From: Centroberyx gerrardi
Taxonomy: Eukaryota; Chordata; Actinopteri; Beryciformes; Berycidae
Direction of reading: 5' to 3'
DNA length: 64,000 nt
Assembly: GCF_048128805.1 (NCBI RefSeq)
Contig: NC_136016.1
Coordinates: 6,708,501 to 6,772,500 of the forward strand
The first letter of the stretch is position 1. The number at the start of each line of letters is the position of its first letter. Shown one piece after another: positions 26,340-38,197 of this stretch. Below the pieces are notes generated by a model. That model worked only from the letters and a program-made list of their open reading frames with translations, made no database searches and had not been told where the DNA came from. Position numbers and translations under genes: made by a program.

Positions 26340-27867
26340 TATATATCCTCACCAAGGCACCATGCCAGTCCAGAATACAAGAGCGTACACAAACATAAAT
26401 TGGACACACACTGAGAATGACTGCTGTGCTTGACACTGCTAACCCTTTTCAGTGTCTGTGCTCTTGTTCTCCACTGGACATAGAAGAAGGAAAGGTCAGA
26501 GACAAACCAAGAATAAATCCCAAAACCACAGAGATAAAATCACAGTTTTGCTTTTATACAGATTTTTAAGGTCAAAATCAAAATTGCACTACAAACCCAC
26601 CCATCCATTCCTCATTGCAAAAATATGATCCAATGTTTCAGTTAACTGGAACATTCAGTTTTGAACACAATCCGACACCATAAAAACTTGTGAATTTTAA
26701 ATAAACATATATTCCCTGATCTGCACAGTGTCTTTGGTTACTTGTCTGTTCCCCTACACCACAAATCTACAGTACACTGTCATTATTGTTGCGCTACTCC
26801 ATGTCATACATACAGTATGTCCATGGAGATGAGTCCAGATGAGTGACAATGTGAAGGAAATCAACAGTGAGAACAATGAATCTCGATGAACTTCGACCCC
26901 ATACCGCCACAGCTCAGAGATGAGTTCAGGTGCACAAGCAGAGTCTGTAAAGAGCGTCCTTGGAGACCGTCACAGAATCCAAACAGAGAGAAAAAAAGGC
27001 CACTGGCAACGTGTCCTCTTTTGTGTTGTTGCGGAAACTCCACCGCTTCAAATATTTTCCTTGGTTACCTCGGCCACGACGCATTTTCCAGACTAGTGAT
27101 TCACATTAAAGGCACTGAGAGTCCTAATGGAGTCCATACAGTATTCTTCTTATCATACTATGGCACTGTGTGGGAAAAAAGTACACTTTTGTGCTATAAA
27201 AAAATAGTCGGGATGTAAGAACAAAGAAAAAAACAATAAGTTAAGTTCCTAAAACTAAATGCACTTTCACTTTTAAATACTTTTCCCACTGAGCTTTCGT
27301 CACACTCAGTTTGTTCACCTTCCACTTTAAACACACACACACACACACACAGACATTCACACACACACTCAGAGAGGGAGAGAGAGAACAGAATCTGAGT
27401 AAATATCAGAATAGAACATGACTACTGCCAGCAGTGCTCTGACCAGCTATTTAGGGCAGGGAGACAGGATATTTTAAGTAAGTGGCCAACTGAATTGCAG
27501 TCTTGTCCCTTGTCAACATACTGTACCACACAGCACACACAACTCAGCTTTCACACACCCGAACTCTGATTGCATGATATGCCTTAAGTAATAGTAAAAT
27601 GTGTCAAATAAAACCCTAAAACCCTAAAACAAATCCTGAACAATCATAGCAGCTGTCAATAAGAAAAAAAAAAAATCCTAGTTCAGGAATCATAAAAGAA
27701 AAAAGCGCTTTCTCTCTTCTCAACAACAGGAAGCTAGAGAGTCACTGTGAGAGAAAGCGGGGTTGTCTGTTGTCGGGGGTTTTCCGTCTTCCTGTCATGT
27801 GCTCCGGTCTACTGCTGGTTAACGTGCACGCAGGCAGGATGCCGTCATTTCCGGGCCCGACTCCGAC

Positions 27868-28983
27868 TCACTGGTGCATGTAGAGGCGCAGGAGGCCCGC
27901 CTGGTTCAGCTGCTGCCACAGGCTCAACTCCAGGCGCAGGTCGTGGTTGGCGAAGAAACCCACCTTGTGGTAGCTCTTGTCGTAGTAGTGGTCAGAGTAG
28001 TTGTTGTAGTCCGGGGTCATGAAGCCGTACGCGCTCACCTTTATCAACACAGAAACAAACAGTGAATGACCTAATTTATGCCCTTTTTTTTGTTTTTTTT
28101 TTACTTGAATTTCAGCCTCGGGGGGGAGAACGCTGCTCATTTGCATCCGCAGAACAGACCAGTTGGAAAACAAGCTTTCACAGCGATCAAATTCAATTCA
28201 ATGCTTGGGTGGATATTTAAACAATATGAGGACAATATGAGAAGGTTGGCACTGCAACACACTACTGTTTCCAAGGTAAACTTTCTCAGAATTGTTTTGT
28301 GAGTGACTCCCTATCACGAGCTGATCAGGGTTACACAACGATATCCGAGGTGTGTGTTTTGCAAGACCGACAGTTAGCAGTAAATCCGTTCTCACACTGT
28401 CAAGTGCAGTCCTGCCGCAGAGTGCATATAGACCTGTCTACGATGATGATGGATCCTACCTGGTCGCAGGTGTGCAGAGCGGCCAGCAGCATCGCAGCGC
28501 CTGTTGACGGACGGTATATGTTCTTATATTTGGTTGTCATGGTATGGGACCGGAGGAATCTGAAACATTACAAAATGAAAACAATCTGTATGGTCAGTTT
28601 CTGAGACAGTGATGCGGAGGAGCATGAGGGAGAATCCCCGAGGAGTTTCTTGGCATTCTTCACATATTCCTGAATCTTTTAGTAGTTGCTCATTAATACA
28701 TAAGTCCTCTTTGTGTGGGAACTCCCCAGAGCACACTCCTATTTCAACCTCAATCTCATTCACACTATTTGTAACCAGAGACATGCTTTTATTGTGATCA
28801 GACACACCCATCCCGCTGGTAAAACTCCCACCTGTTTCTGAGGTAACGGATGAAATCGGGATGATACATCTTCAACTTTTCTGCTGACACATTTTCTCCA
28901 AAGTAGTTGGGTGGACTAAAGAAATATGGAAATATGAGAGTATTACATAATCACACAATCCATTCACAGTCAATTATCCAACA

Positions 28984-29031
<48 letters not shown>

Positions 29032-29261
29032 GCACACACAGGTACAGACGTATGTGGACATGTGCATGCAAGCACACATACACACCAAAAAAACAAAATT
29101 TCATCATTGCTTGTGCGTCATCAGAGTTGACGATGCACTTCATGAGTGTTACTAACGACTTGCTGCGCTCAGGCCCTCTCTCTACTGGAGTGTGTGTGGC
29201 GGCAGCCTTCATCAACAAGTAGTCACGGTCATGATCTGGCAAGAAGATATACCGTGTCTCC

Positions 29262-29301
<40 letters not shown>

Positions 29302-30219
29302 ATCTGATTTATCTAAACAGAAAACTTAAATGGTATCCTGTTCAGCTCTATCCAAACATGTTCCTTTTTTCTTCTTTTCTTTTCTATCCCATGACCAATG
29401 CCCAGTGGTGGTAAAAGTACTCAAATCCTTTACTTAAGTAAAAGTAGCAATATCATAATAGAAAAATATGTTTTTATTTTAACTCCATTAAAAGTAAAAG
29501 TCCTGCATTCAAAAGTTTACTTAAGTAAAAGTATAGAAGTATTAGCAGTAAAATGTACTTAAGTATTAAAAGTAAAAGTCCTCATTCTTTCAGAGTGTTA
29601 AATTATTGAAGCATTAACCTGTAAGAAGTATTTTAATGTTGCAGGTCTAACTGCTCCATATACTGTTGGGGAGTTTAAACTCCAATGCAACATATGTTTT
29701 GCATGTAAAACCTTATTCTGCAAAGTAACTAGTAACTCCAGCCATCAGATAAATGTAGTGGAGGAAAAGTAGAAAGTCTCACAAAATGGAAATACTGAGG
29801 AAATACTAGTAAGTAAAGTGCCAGTACCTCAAAACTGTACTTAAGTACAGTACTTGAGTAAATGTACTTTTCTCTTGTGTCAATGCCCTAATTCTATCTC
29901 CCCTATTCTATCTCTATGTGCTGTGACCTGGGCCTGCTTCTACCAGGACAGTATTTTAGGGGGTGCAGACCCCTTAATTTTATACTGTACCCCCACAGTT
30001 TTTCACCCCTGTGAGATGCAATCTAATTCTATGGTGAGGAAAAAGTGTCCTGTTTGGTCCTGACCTCAGACACAGGCGGCCCTTGATACCCGAGGCCGGC
30101 GTAGCTCCTCATGGAGTTCCTCATTGTATTGGTGGAGAACGTGTAGTGGGTGGTCCGTGACCCCACGTCCTGTTCGAAGCCCTTAATGACTGCCCCGTTG
30201 GTCCTGCAGATCAATGGTG

Positions 30220-30258
<39 letters not shown>

Positions 30259-33200
30259 AGATGAAAGATGCACACGCGCATGCATACAGGCAAATAAACA
30301 CACCGACACATACAAGCACACAGACACACACAAGAACACTGTTAATTACCACTTAACCCATCGGTCACCATGGCAACCACACACACAGGGACCAGTCTAT
30401 GCACTGAAGGAGCACTTGAATGACACATCCTGAATGACACACAATGACTGTGTGCTTGCTGGCATTAGCACCTCTGATCTGCAGCTTTTCACCAGAGCCC
30501 ACGCTGACTATTCACTACAGGCTACAACAACACACCTATTCTCATTTCACAGTGCTTTGGCGACCGGGTGGGAAAACCAGTGAGGGAGCAATTTGAGTTC
30601 ACAGGGGTGGTTTTAAAGGAAAAATCCACCATCAGATGTTCTTACACTGTTATGTTCAATGGATTCCAGGAGTTATTTTGTGATGAAGTGTTGTAATTTT
30701 GTTTTGTTTTTTTGGTGTATCCACTTTCTCTCAACCTGCCTCTACTTCTGCTTCAGTTAGTGGTTTCCTCCATTTCGCAGGATGCCTTTCGACAACCCCC
30801 AGAGAATGTGCCTGAACTTGCTGCATTCAGCTGTGGGTTTTATGTGTAGGTAGAGAGAGAAATAGCAATAGTGGAGCATGTTTTACCAGTCGAGAAAAAA
30901 GCACGAGTCGCACCTCTTACTCAAAACACAAAATAACATAACTGTCTGTGGAGAAATGACGTGACTGAAGTGTTTTAGGGTGGATTCTTCCTTTAACACA
31001 GGGTCCACTTTACACTTGAACACTCAACAAGGCCAAAGTCAGCGTGTACCTGAAGACGTAGTCGTGACTGTCGATCTCCGTTCCTTTCTTGGAGTCCTTC
31101 AGTATCCCACCATTCCCCACCACAGCACAGCGGATACACTGCGATTTGATCCGGCGATGGCTCCAGTCGTCAAACATCTGCCAGTTAGCAGAAGAATTGA
31201 GGACAGAGAGAGTTGCCACCAGCGCTGTCGACGCAAAAATAGAATACATTTGTGGATGGAATTTAACACAGAATCCTTGAATCGGGCAAGAAAAGATCTA
31301 GTGGCTGAATGCAGCCAAGATGGAATTTTTGTGCTTCTGCAGTTGTATACGCCTACAGACTCAGTTGTTGGGATTGGTCTGAAAGAAAAAAAAGACCCTG
31401 AGGCTACATGTGTGGGCAAACAGACAGGAAGCTATCATTCTCTTAACGTGACAAGCATCTTAACTGCGTGGAGGCCCACATGCCCTTGATTATATAATGA
31501 GAAACACTTTCAGTCTGCCATCCGGATATACTTGAATTTTAGATATGAAAACATACACCACCAGCTCAACAGTACATGATGTGTGTGACATGACAAAAGA
31601 TGGCAAAACATGGCGTGTGACGTGAAAATTCTGTATTCGTTTTCTCAATACTCTCAATAAAATATATTGTGATTTGGTTTGAGGTCGACTAAGCGGTTGA
31701 GGACTTACTCTCGTAGTCGACCCCCCCCCAGCCGTGTGTCCCTGGGTACTGGCTCAGGCGCTGGTACTGCTCAGGAGTGGCATGCTTGGCCCACTGGAGG
31801 ACTGGAATACTCTTCAGAAAACGCCCACCAAAGTCAGTTGATGGGACTCTCCTCCTCACACTGTCCGGACAGTCCTGCAGGGAGCAGGTACCAGAGTTGC
31901 TGTTATCTCACACACACACACACACACACACATACAGAACTTCCCCTCTAACCAATGACAGGGTCTTAATCCCAACATACAGTCATGTCTACATGATCAT
32001 TAGCCCACACTACAGACCAGCATCATTAGTTCCACTTGGCGGGTTGCGCAACCGCAATATTAACCCACAGACTCTCGCTGGAGGCAATTATCTAGTAATT
32101 ACACAGCTACGGAAGAGCAACTCTAATGACAGAAGGGATGCTGGAGGTTTTGTCCTGCGAGAGGAATATTCATTATGAAACTTACATGGAGACATATTAC
32201 TGACACACATGAATAAAACACAAACTACATATATGAAGGAACACAAGGAAACATGAAAGAATGCACACATACATACACATAAACACAGAGTTTAAGGTCA
32301 ACAGAAACAAAGAGCCTGATCTGATTAAACTGAACCCATTAGCAACTTTGTTTCACTAATTGTATTATCCATGCCACTGGTTCTCTATAGAATCAGTTAC
32401 CCTACGTATCCCAGTCTATGAGGTACGCAATCCTTAGTCTGAACCGCAGTTAAACTGACATGGAAGTCTTTACAATATCATACTTAATACTTAATATGTC
32501 ATTGAAAGACGTGGAAAATATGAACTGTGAGTCACTTAATCATAGTGAATTATTTTAATTATAGTCTTAATCAGTCAATCAAAATGAAACCGACACCACC
32601 ACCGCCACAGAGCCCTGTGATTGCTCACATGAGACGTTCTTAAGCAATGTCTCCATTTCATAGTCGTGTGCTTTCTCATCCTCTCCTCTGTTCCCCTCGG
32701 TGGACCATCTGACAAACGCAACTGAAAGGATTTTGTGCTGATGACACACTCGAGGGGCAGAGGGAGACGGAGAAACGGAGCCAGACCGCGTGAGGCTTGA
32801 CTTCATCTTTCTGGTAAACATTCACGGGGAAGGCTGGCACACCCTTTTTTTTTTACTCGGTTGCGTCAAACAAGTCCATCATTCTGTCAAACCTGTGGAA
32901 AAGCAGTGGTGTGTGACAGCTATCATGAAAACGAAGAGGTTCCGATACTCCGCCGATGATCTCTAAGCAATCTAATGCACCAGATCATCCGAGGCACATC
33001 GCAAGGGGGTATAAATTACCTCTCTGATTACCTATTGCATAATCCCTTGTTTAATTACAATATCACTCTTTATCCTCTTGCAACAGCTAACTACCTGTAG
33101 AATCATCTTACCCACCACCCACTGCTGCTGCAAAAAAAAAAAAAGGGGGGGGGGCATTATTTTTAAGCACAAAACGCAGACACAGAGATCAGAGATCTAC

Positions 33201-35082
33201 ACAGAAAGCTGAAGTCACAACAAGCAGATTCTGCAGAGATACCGAGGTGGAACTGACTGTTTGCGGTGGGATATCTTCACTGGCGTAGGTATCTCCGATG
33301 TAGGGAGGCTGTGTCGTCCTGGGAGTGCGGGTGGGCTGCCGGGGCCGCAGATTAAGGCCTTCGGTGGCGGTTCTGCCATTATCCTTGGCATCAGACTCGG
33401 AACTAGACTCGCTGACATCTCTTGGCGGAGGCAGGGTGTTGTTCTTGGCCGGTTGCTCTCCGGCGGCTGCGGGTGGTTGGGCCTTTAAAGGCAGAGCCTG
33501 TGTGGCACTTTTCTGCTCATGCGGAGCCGCTCCGGTGAACAGCTTCGGGTCAAAGGTCGAGGCAGGGGGCGCCTGGGACCAGCGGTCACCGTCGCCGCCG
33601 AGACGCTCCTCGGAGTCTTGTGACACGCTGGAAGACAAAACATGCACTGATAAGCATGGCAGGTCACTGGTGGACATGGATCATCTAACCTTCCTTTCAC
33701 ACGGTGCATTGCCCTTGCTTGACTCCAATCCCTGGCTTTTCAAACAAAAAACACGCATTCTTAATTGTTTTCTGTGAGAGTAGAAGGGTGAAGGTCTCCA
33801 GTGTGGGAGAGAAATAAGGTGATTTATGCCTCTCCGTTTCACAAGGCATAGCTTTGCCAATTTATTACAGTCATGCTGATGGTGTAAAGTGATTAAAAAG
33901 AAGAGCTATTCCTGAGAAAACAGTGAGCTAGAACATAAACATAGGTCATGGTTGAAACTTTCTGTCCTTCCACTTACACAGAAACTCTCAGTTCTGCTTT
34001 TCTTCTTCCCCTTTAATTATCAATATTGTACCTGGGGTGTGTATGTGAGCTACTGCACACAAGGCTTTTCACTGCTACAAACCATCCAGCACAAGGAAAC
34101 AAAAAAAAAAAACGTAACCTTCTTGTTGTAGAATTAGTTAGCCTTCATGTTCCAGATTCACGGGTTGCATAGTGCCACATGGGCTACTCTGTTCAGGTAA
34201 CCATGGCACTCCCTTTACCCTGATTATTAGGCTGATGCACCAGATGCTGTTGATGTCAGGCTCAGCAGGAAGTAAACCTCATAAAGCCCAGTAATGAGAT
34301 GCAAATGTAATAGAGCAGTCGTATAAAAGTGTAACTGGAACTTGGCAGTCAGATAAAAGACCGGCTCAGCAGCTCCAGCATTCCTCAAAATGAGAGAGCC
34401 GTGAGCTGTGAATGCCCCAAACTTATCATTTAGTGTCTGAAATAGACCATTGAGAGATGGCCATCTTTGCCATTCCTTCCCTCCTCTTAATGCACCTTAT
34501 CTGGACTCGCTGGCTTTTAAACCTGGAGCACTGCCCATGATAACAAAGCTTACATTTCACATATGTGTGTAAGAGACCACCTCCAGTGAAATAACTCCGG
34601 GGGCTTTTTTCATTACTGCAGCCAGAGCGCTGTGTGGCTCCTTTGTTGAAACCACAATGATACAACTAGAGGGGGGAATAAGTACTGGTTACTGAAAACC
34701 ATGGAACTTTTAATACCCTCCATGATCTAAGAGTTTAACCCTGTGCCATTTTACTACTGGTGGCCATTTGGGAGAACGCTGAAATTGTTTTTATATGTGA
34801 ATACTGTCTTTTCTGGATACAGCCTTCCATAATACTGGTAAATCTTGATTTAGGCACCATGTAATAACATATGAATACTGCATTCACAAACCACATTTAA
34901 TGAAAGAAAGACATAAGTGTAGGTTTTGCCCCACCAACTCACCCGCTTGCACCCTGGGTGAAGTGAGCCAGACCCACCATGTGCCAAGGCACGCGGATCT
35001 CCAGGCTCACACACAGGATGTAGATGCACAGCAGGCAGCTGATGGCCAGGAAGCCCAGCACCAGCTTCTTCTGGAGCGCCAT
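27868..35082 (-). CDS. st6galnac2: GalNAc alpha-2,6-sialyltransferase (ST6GALNAC1/2 type), complete
   Basis: A type II Golgi enzyme that transfers sialic acid to the GalNAc of O-glycans. Nine coding exons in transcript order: 35082-34943, 33627-33243, 31874-31709, 31224-31050, 30203-30065, 29260-29160, 28915-28832, 28559-28460, 28038-27868. Phases fit throughout and give 486 aa. Residues 7-27 form the membrane anchor ([20 protein letters not shown]). Exon 2 encodes a Ser/Pro/Thr-rich stem. The L-motif begins near residue 260 ([20 protein letters not shown]), the S-motif near 414 ([17 protein letters not shown]), motif III is HYYD at 447-450, and the very-short motif is HDLRLE at 462-467. NGAVIKGFE and STNTM favour ST6GALNAC2, whereas [10 protein letters not shown] and SDHYYD also fit ST6GALNAC1. 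The family is certain; the paralogue is not. Weak donors: exon 2 (TCG|GTATCT) and exon 6 (AA|GTCGTT). Confidence 0.94.
28985..29040. repeat. (CA)n microsatellite in st6galnac intron
   Basis: About 27 CA units with CG interruptions near the end. It lies between coding exons 6 and 7. Confidence 0.94.
29263..29295. repeat. (GA)n microsatellite at a splice acceptor
   Basis: About 16 GA units on the plus strand. In the transcript this is a CU run ending directly at the ccag acceptor of st6galnac exon 6 (exon start 29260). Confidence 0.93.
29404..29880. mobile_element. hAT-type non-autonomous element
   Basis: The left end reads agtggtggtaaaagtactc, followed by acttaagtaaaagta repeats, the pattern of a very common fish MITE. 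The right end reads tacttgagtaaatgtactt. It is flanked by an exact 8-bp duplication, caatgccc (29396-29403 and 29881-29888). No coding capacity. It sits in the intron between st6galnac exons 5 and 6. Confidence 0.85.
30224..30250. repeat. (CA)n microsatellite
   Basis: About 13 CA units just upstream of st6galnac exon 5. Confidence 0.9.
30617..30992. mobile_element. TTAA-flanked MITE (piggyBac-like)
   Basis: The left end reads aggaaaaatccacc after TTAA (30613-30616). The right end, reverse-complemented, reads aggaagaatccacc and is followed by TTAA (30993-30996). The 14-bp inverted repeat has one mismatch. The TTAA target is typical of piggyBac and related families. The interior is homologous to 2150-2420 in inverted orientation. 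It lies in the intron between st6galnac exons 4 and 5. Confidence 0.85.
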
Positions 35083-35197
35083 GGCCCGTCACGGAGAGCC
35101 CGACCCCGGGCGGCGGGCTGCGTGTGTGCCCCCTGCCTTCCGCGCTCCCCAAAGGAACATGAGGAGGCAGAGGATGGAGGCTGGGGCAGAGAGGGGG

Positions 35198-35201
<4 letters not shown>

Positions 35202-35288
<87 letters not shown>
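35202..35288. repeat. (GA)43 microsatellite upstream of st6galnac start
   Basis: A perfect 87-bp GA array starting about 120 bp upstream of the st6galnac ATG. On the transcribed strand it reads CT. It should lie in the 5' UTR or core promoter. Arg/Glu and Ser/Leu frames here are spurious. Confidence 0.96.
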
Positions 35289-35289
<1 letters not shown>

Positions 35290-36815
35290 CCGAGGAAGCA
35301 GGAGGGGTGGAGGTGGTGAAGGTGGGGGACTTAATTAGCCCACAACAGGCTCTGGGCTCCACTCTGGGCTTCTCTCAACACAACTAGGGGAGGGAGGGGA
35401 GGAAGGAGAGAGGTACAGACAGACAGAGAGAGAGTTAGAAAGTGTGAGGGGGGGCAGGATGGAAGGGGAAACTTTATCTTTCAGCGTCAACACGGCTCCC
35501 AATAATCCCTTTTTAATGAAACCTCTGCCCGCGCACCCATGCACAAACTGCACGCTCACCATCGTCATATCCTTTTACATTCCTCTTTTATTCCGCCGCT
35601 TTCTTTGTATATTTACCCTGGCCTTCCTACTATGCAGCAACCGTTCATTATGCGGGATACAACAGAGGCAAGGCTGAAACTGGATCAATCTTAGCGATGA
35701 CTGCGTAAATGAATCACACTCTGGCTGGCAGAACTGTGGCCCGGATAGACAGCATTCTCTACTAACTGGGCAGGAGAATGCAGAGGGTGATGACAGCTGC
35801 AAACGCAGGAAACCAGAAAAAGGACACGTCTTCTTATTCATCCCCCCACTGTTTTGTGGTCAAACCCTGAGTCTGAAGCAAATAGCATACACACTGAGCA
35901 CCACCCCTCTCCACTTCTCACCTCTTTGTAAGCAGTGTAATAAACATGGCCCGAGGCAGCGGGGGCACTCCACTGCTGAAATCTGCTCTCTAACTTCTCT
36001 TTACCAGTCAAGTCTCTAGCTGCTTTGTTAAGTCCAGCCAATCCATGGGCCTAATCCCTTAATAACTGGATGAATCTGTAAAATGATAACCAGCACTGAT
36101 GACAATGTCAATGATACACTTTCCCAAGCTTGTTTAGGTACTCCGGTCTGAGGCTAAATGGGGAATGGAAAGAATGTGTTGCGGTGATCCAGTGATAAAC
36201 TCAGCTCCCGTGTCTCTGATAACAGACATAACACTGGGAAACTGAGACGGAATCTCTTTTGTTCCAGTAAAAGGTTTTTCAGACAATAAGCACTCGATAC
36301 AGCTGGCAGAGATTTCAACCTTACTGAATTAAATGTCATGGAAGTAATTACATTTTCTCCAATATGACTCGGTGCCAAAAAAAGTCAGGGCAAAATGAAA
36401 GGAGTAACTAAACAGATATTGCATTAACCCCAGTTCAACATATTAAACTGAGACGAGTCATGACTTTTCAATCTCTCTCCCTTTAGTTAGAGGACTGTTA
36501 CTCTCTTTCTCTTCCGTCTCTCTGTCTCTCTCTGCTCCTCTCCTGTCAACAGAAAGCTGTAAACATAAAAAAAGATAGATATTTTAAATGTCCTCTCACC
36601 AATTGGCAGTCTTCAGTAGTCTGTAGAGGCAGTTTTCCCGGCATGACAGTTATAATGAGAGTATATTCCTCTAAGTTAGGAGCTCTCTGTTCCTCATCTA
36701 GTGTGGAGTGGCTACACTGAGAGCCCCGGCACAGTATGGGCGGTACCATTGTGAAATGAGCAACAGCTGCTGGCAATTGGTCAACCCCCTCAACCCCACA
36801 GTGTGAGGGGAAGAG

Positions 36816-36870
36816 GTGGAGAGAGAGAGAGAGCGAGAGAGAGAGAGAGAGAGAAAGAGCGAGAGAGGGA
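36816..36870. repeat. (GA)n microsatellite
   Basis: Interrupted GA array (with GCGA, AAGA and GGGA). It is followed by a block at 36902-36960 that recurs at 46063-46115. Confidence 0.9.
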
Positions 36871-37025
36871 GGGAGAAAACGAAACAGAGAAAGACCCTCT
36901 CTCCAGGTTGCAATAAAGTTAGACATGAGCAGACAGCTCTAAAGAAGATCTTTGCTATGATCACAGTGTGCGGAGACCCTGACCCTCACAAAACCTAATG
37001 ACAGACAAGAGACAGAACAAGGCAC

Positions 37026-37047
37026 ATACACACACACACACACACAG
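37026..37047. repeat. (CA)n microsatellite
   Basis: About 11 CA units. Confidence 0.88.
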
Positions 37048-38174
37048 GCCCATAAACAAACAGACACAAAAGGAGCTGTCAGTGCAACAAGCAGGAACAT
37101 GCAGGGCTAATGTCCCCCAGGTTCTCCAACAAGCTGACAGCCTGTTTTTTTTTTTATCAAGGAAGGAGGCTTCAGTCTCCCCGTTCCCACACAAAGACAA
37201 ACATCTCTATCAGTCAGATAACTGTACAGAGTCAGAGGAGGCCCCCCCCCCTCCTTTTCCCTCTCCTTTCCTCCTCCATCCAGCCTTCACCGGCCCAGTC
37301 AGCGGGGACCTTGAAGCCAAGTGGGAGTCAATAGTCGGCGTGCCTCTCTAGGTTCGGTTTCCTCTGCGAAAAGGGAGAAAGGAAACATACAGAAAGGAGA
37401 GATGCATTTCAATACGCAGCGCCGGTCGCTTTGGCAGGCAGAGGAAGCGAGCTAGCTGGAGGGCGAGGGAGAGAAGGGGAGGGAGAAAAGAAGTGGGTCA
37501 GCTCTGGACATTATTCCAGATGTATAGGCTACAACATCCCTCTGGTGTTTTCAGCCCGCCTTCATAAAGGCATAAGAGGGGGAAAGGACACTGCAATTAG
37601 GGAGCTATTATGGTGAAATCTCCGTTTACACAAGATATTCTAGAAACATTTGGTTTACAGACATTTGAGCATAACAGCTTGCTGGTATTTCAACATAATT
37701 GTTTAATTAGCAATGAAATTATGCATGTTAACAATTTTGACATTTTGGCAATAAAGTTCAGTAAGTAAACCATAACGGGTTCCAAACCAACAACTATTTT
37801 GGCTACGCATTCATATTCCAGAGGGTATTGACTAGATGTGATTGAAGACACTTTTCCACCAACCAATGAGTTATGGTCCGAGAGAGAGACAGGGAGAGAC
37901 AGGGAGAGAGAGGGATGAGGGGAGGGTGGGGAGCCGAAACAAGCGAACAATTGTTTTTCTTCTCTCGGCGAATAAGGACGAGAAACACAAGTCCGTCTTC
38001 CAAACAGTCTTTTTCTTTTTATTCTCTTTTCGCAGATAGATCAGTCATCTTTTTCACAGTTTTGAACCATCACTATGAACAGCAATAAAAACGAACAAAT
38101 AAAACAACATAAGAGTTCAGTTCGGTTCAGTCAAGAGCTAAGAGTTTGGGCACAAAGGGTTATACTGAAACCAT

Positions 38175-38197
38175 ATATATATATATATATATATATA
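38175..38197. repeat. (AT)n microsatellite
   Basis: About 11 perfect AT units. Confidence 0.9.

Larger units (their letters stand above)
24974..27867. other. 3' UTRs and gap between convergent pvalef and st6galnac
   Basis: The stretch starts with the pvalef 3' UTR, which carries a GT/GA microsatellite. It includes the MITE at 25480-26339 and possible plus-strand AATAAA signals near 26510 and 26700. The part up to 27867 should include the sialyltransferase 3' UTR. No further coding exon is recognised; open frames here are short and without family resemblance. Confidence 0.55.

Noticed and set aside
34850-35362. 170-codon minus-strand frame over the GA array
   Set aside because: Out of frame with the true sialyltransferase exon 1 and dominated by a Ser/Leu microsatellite translation.
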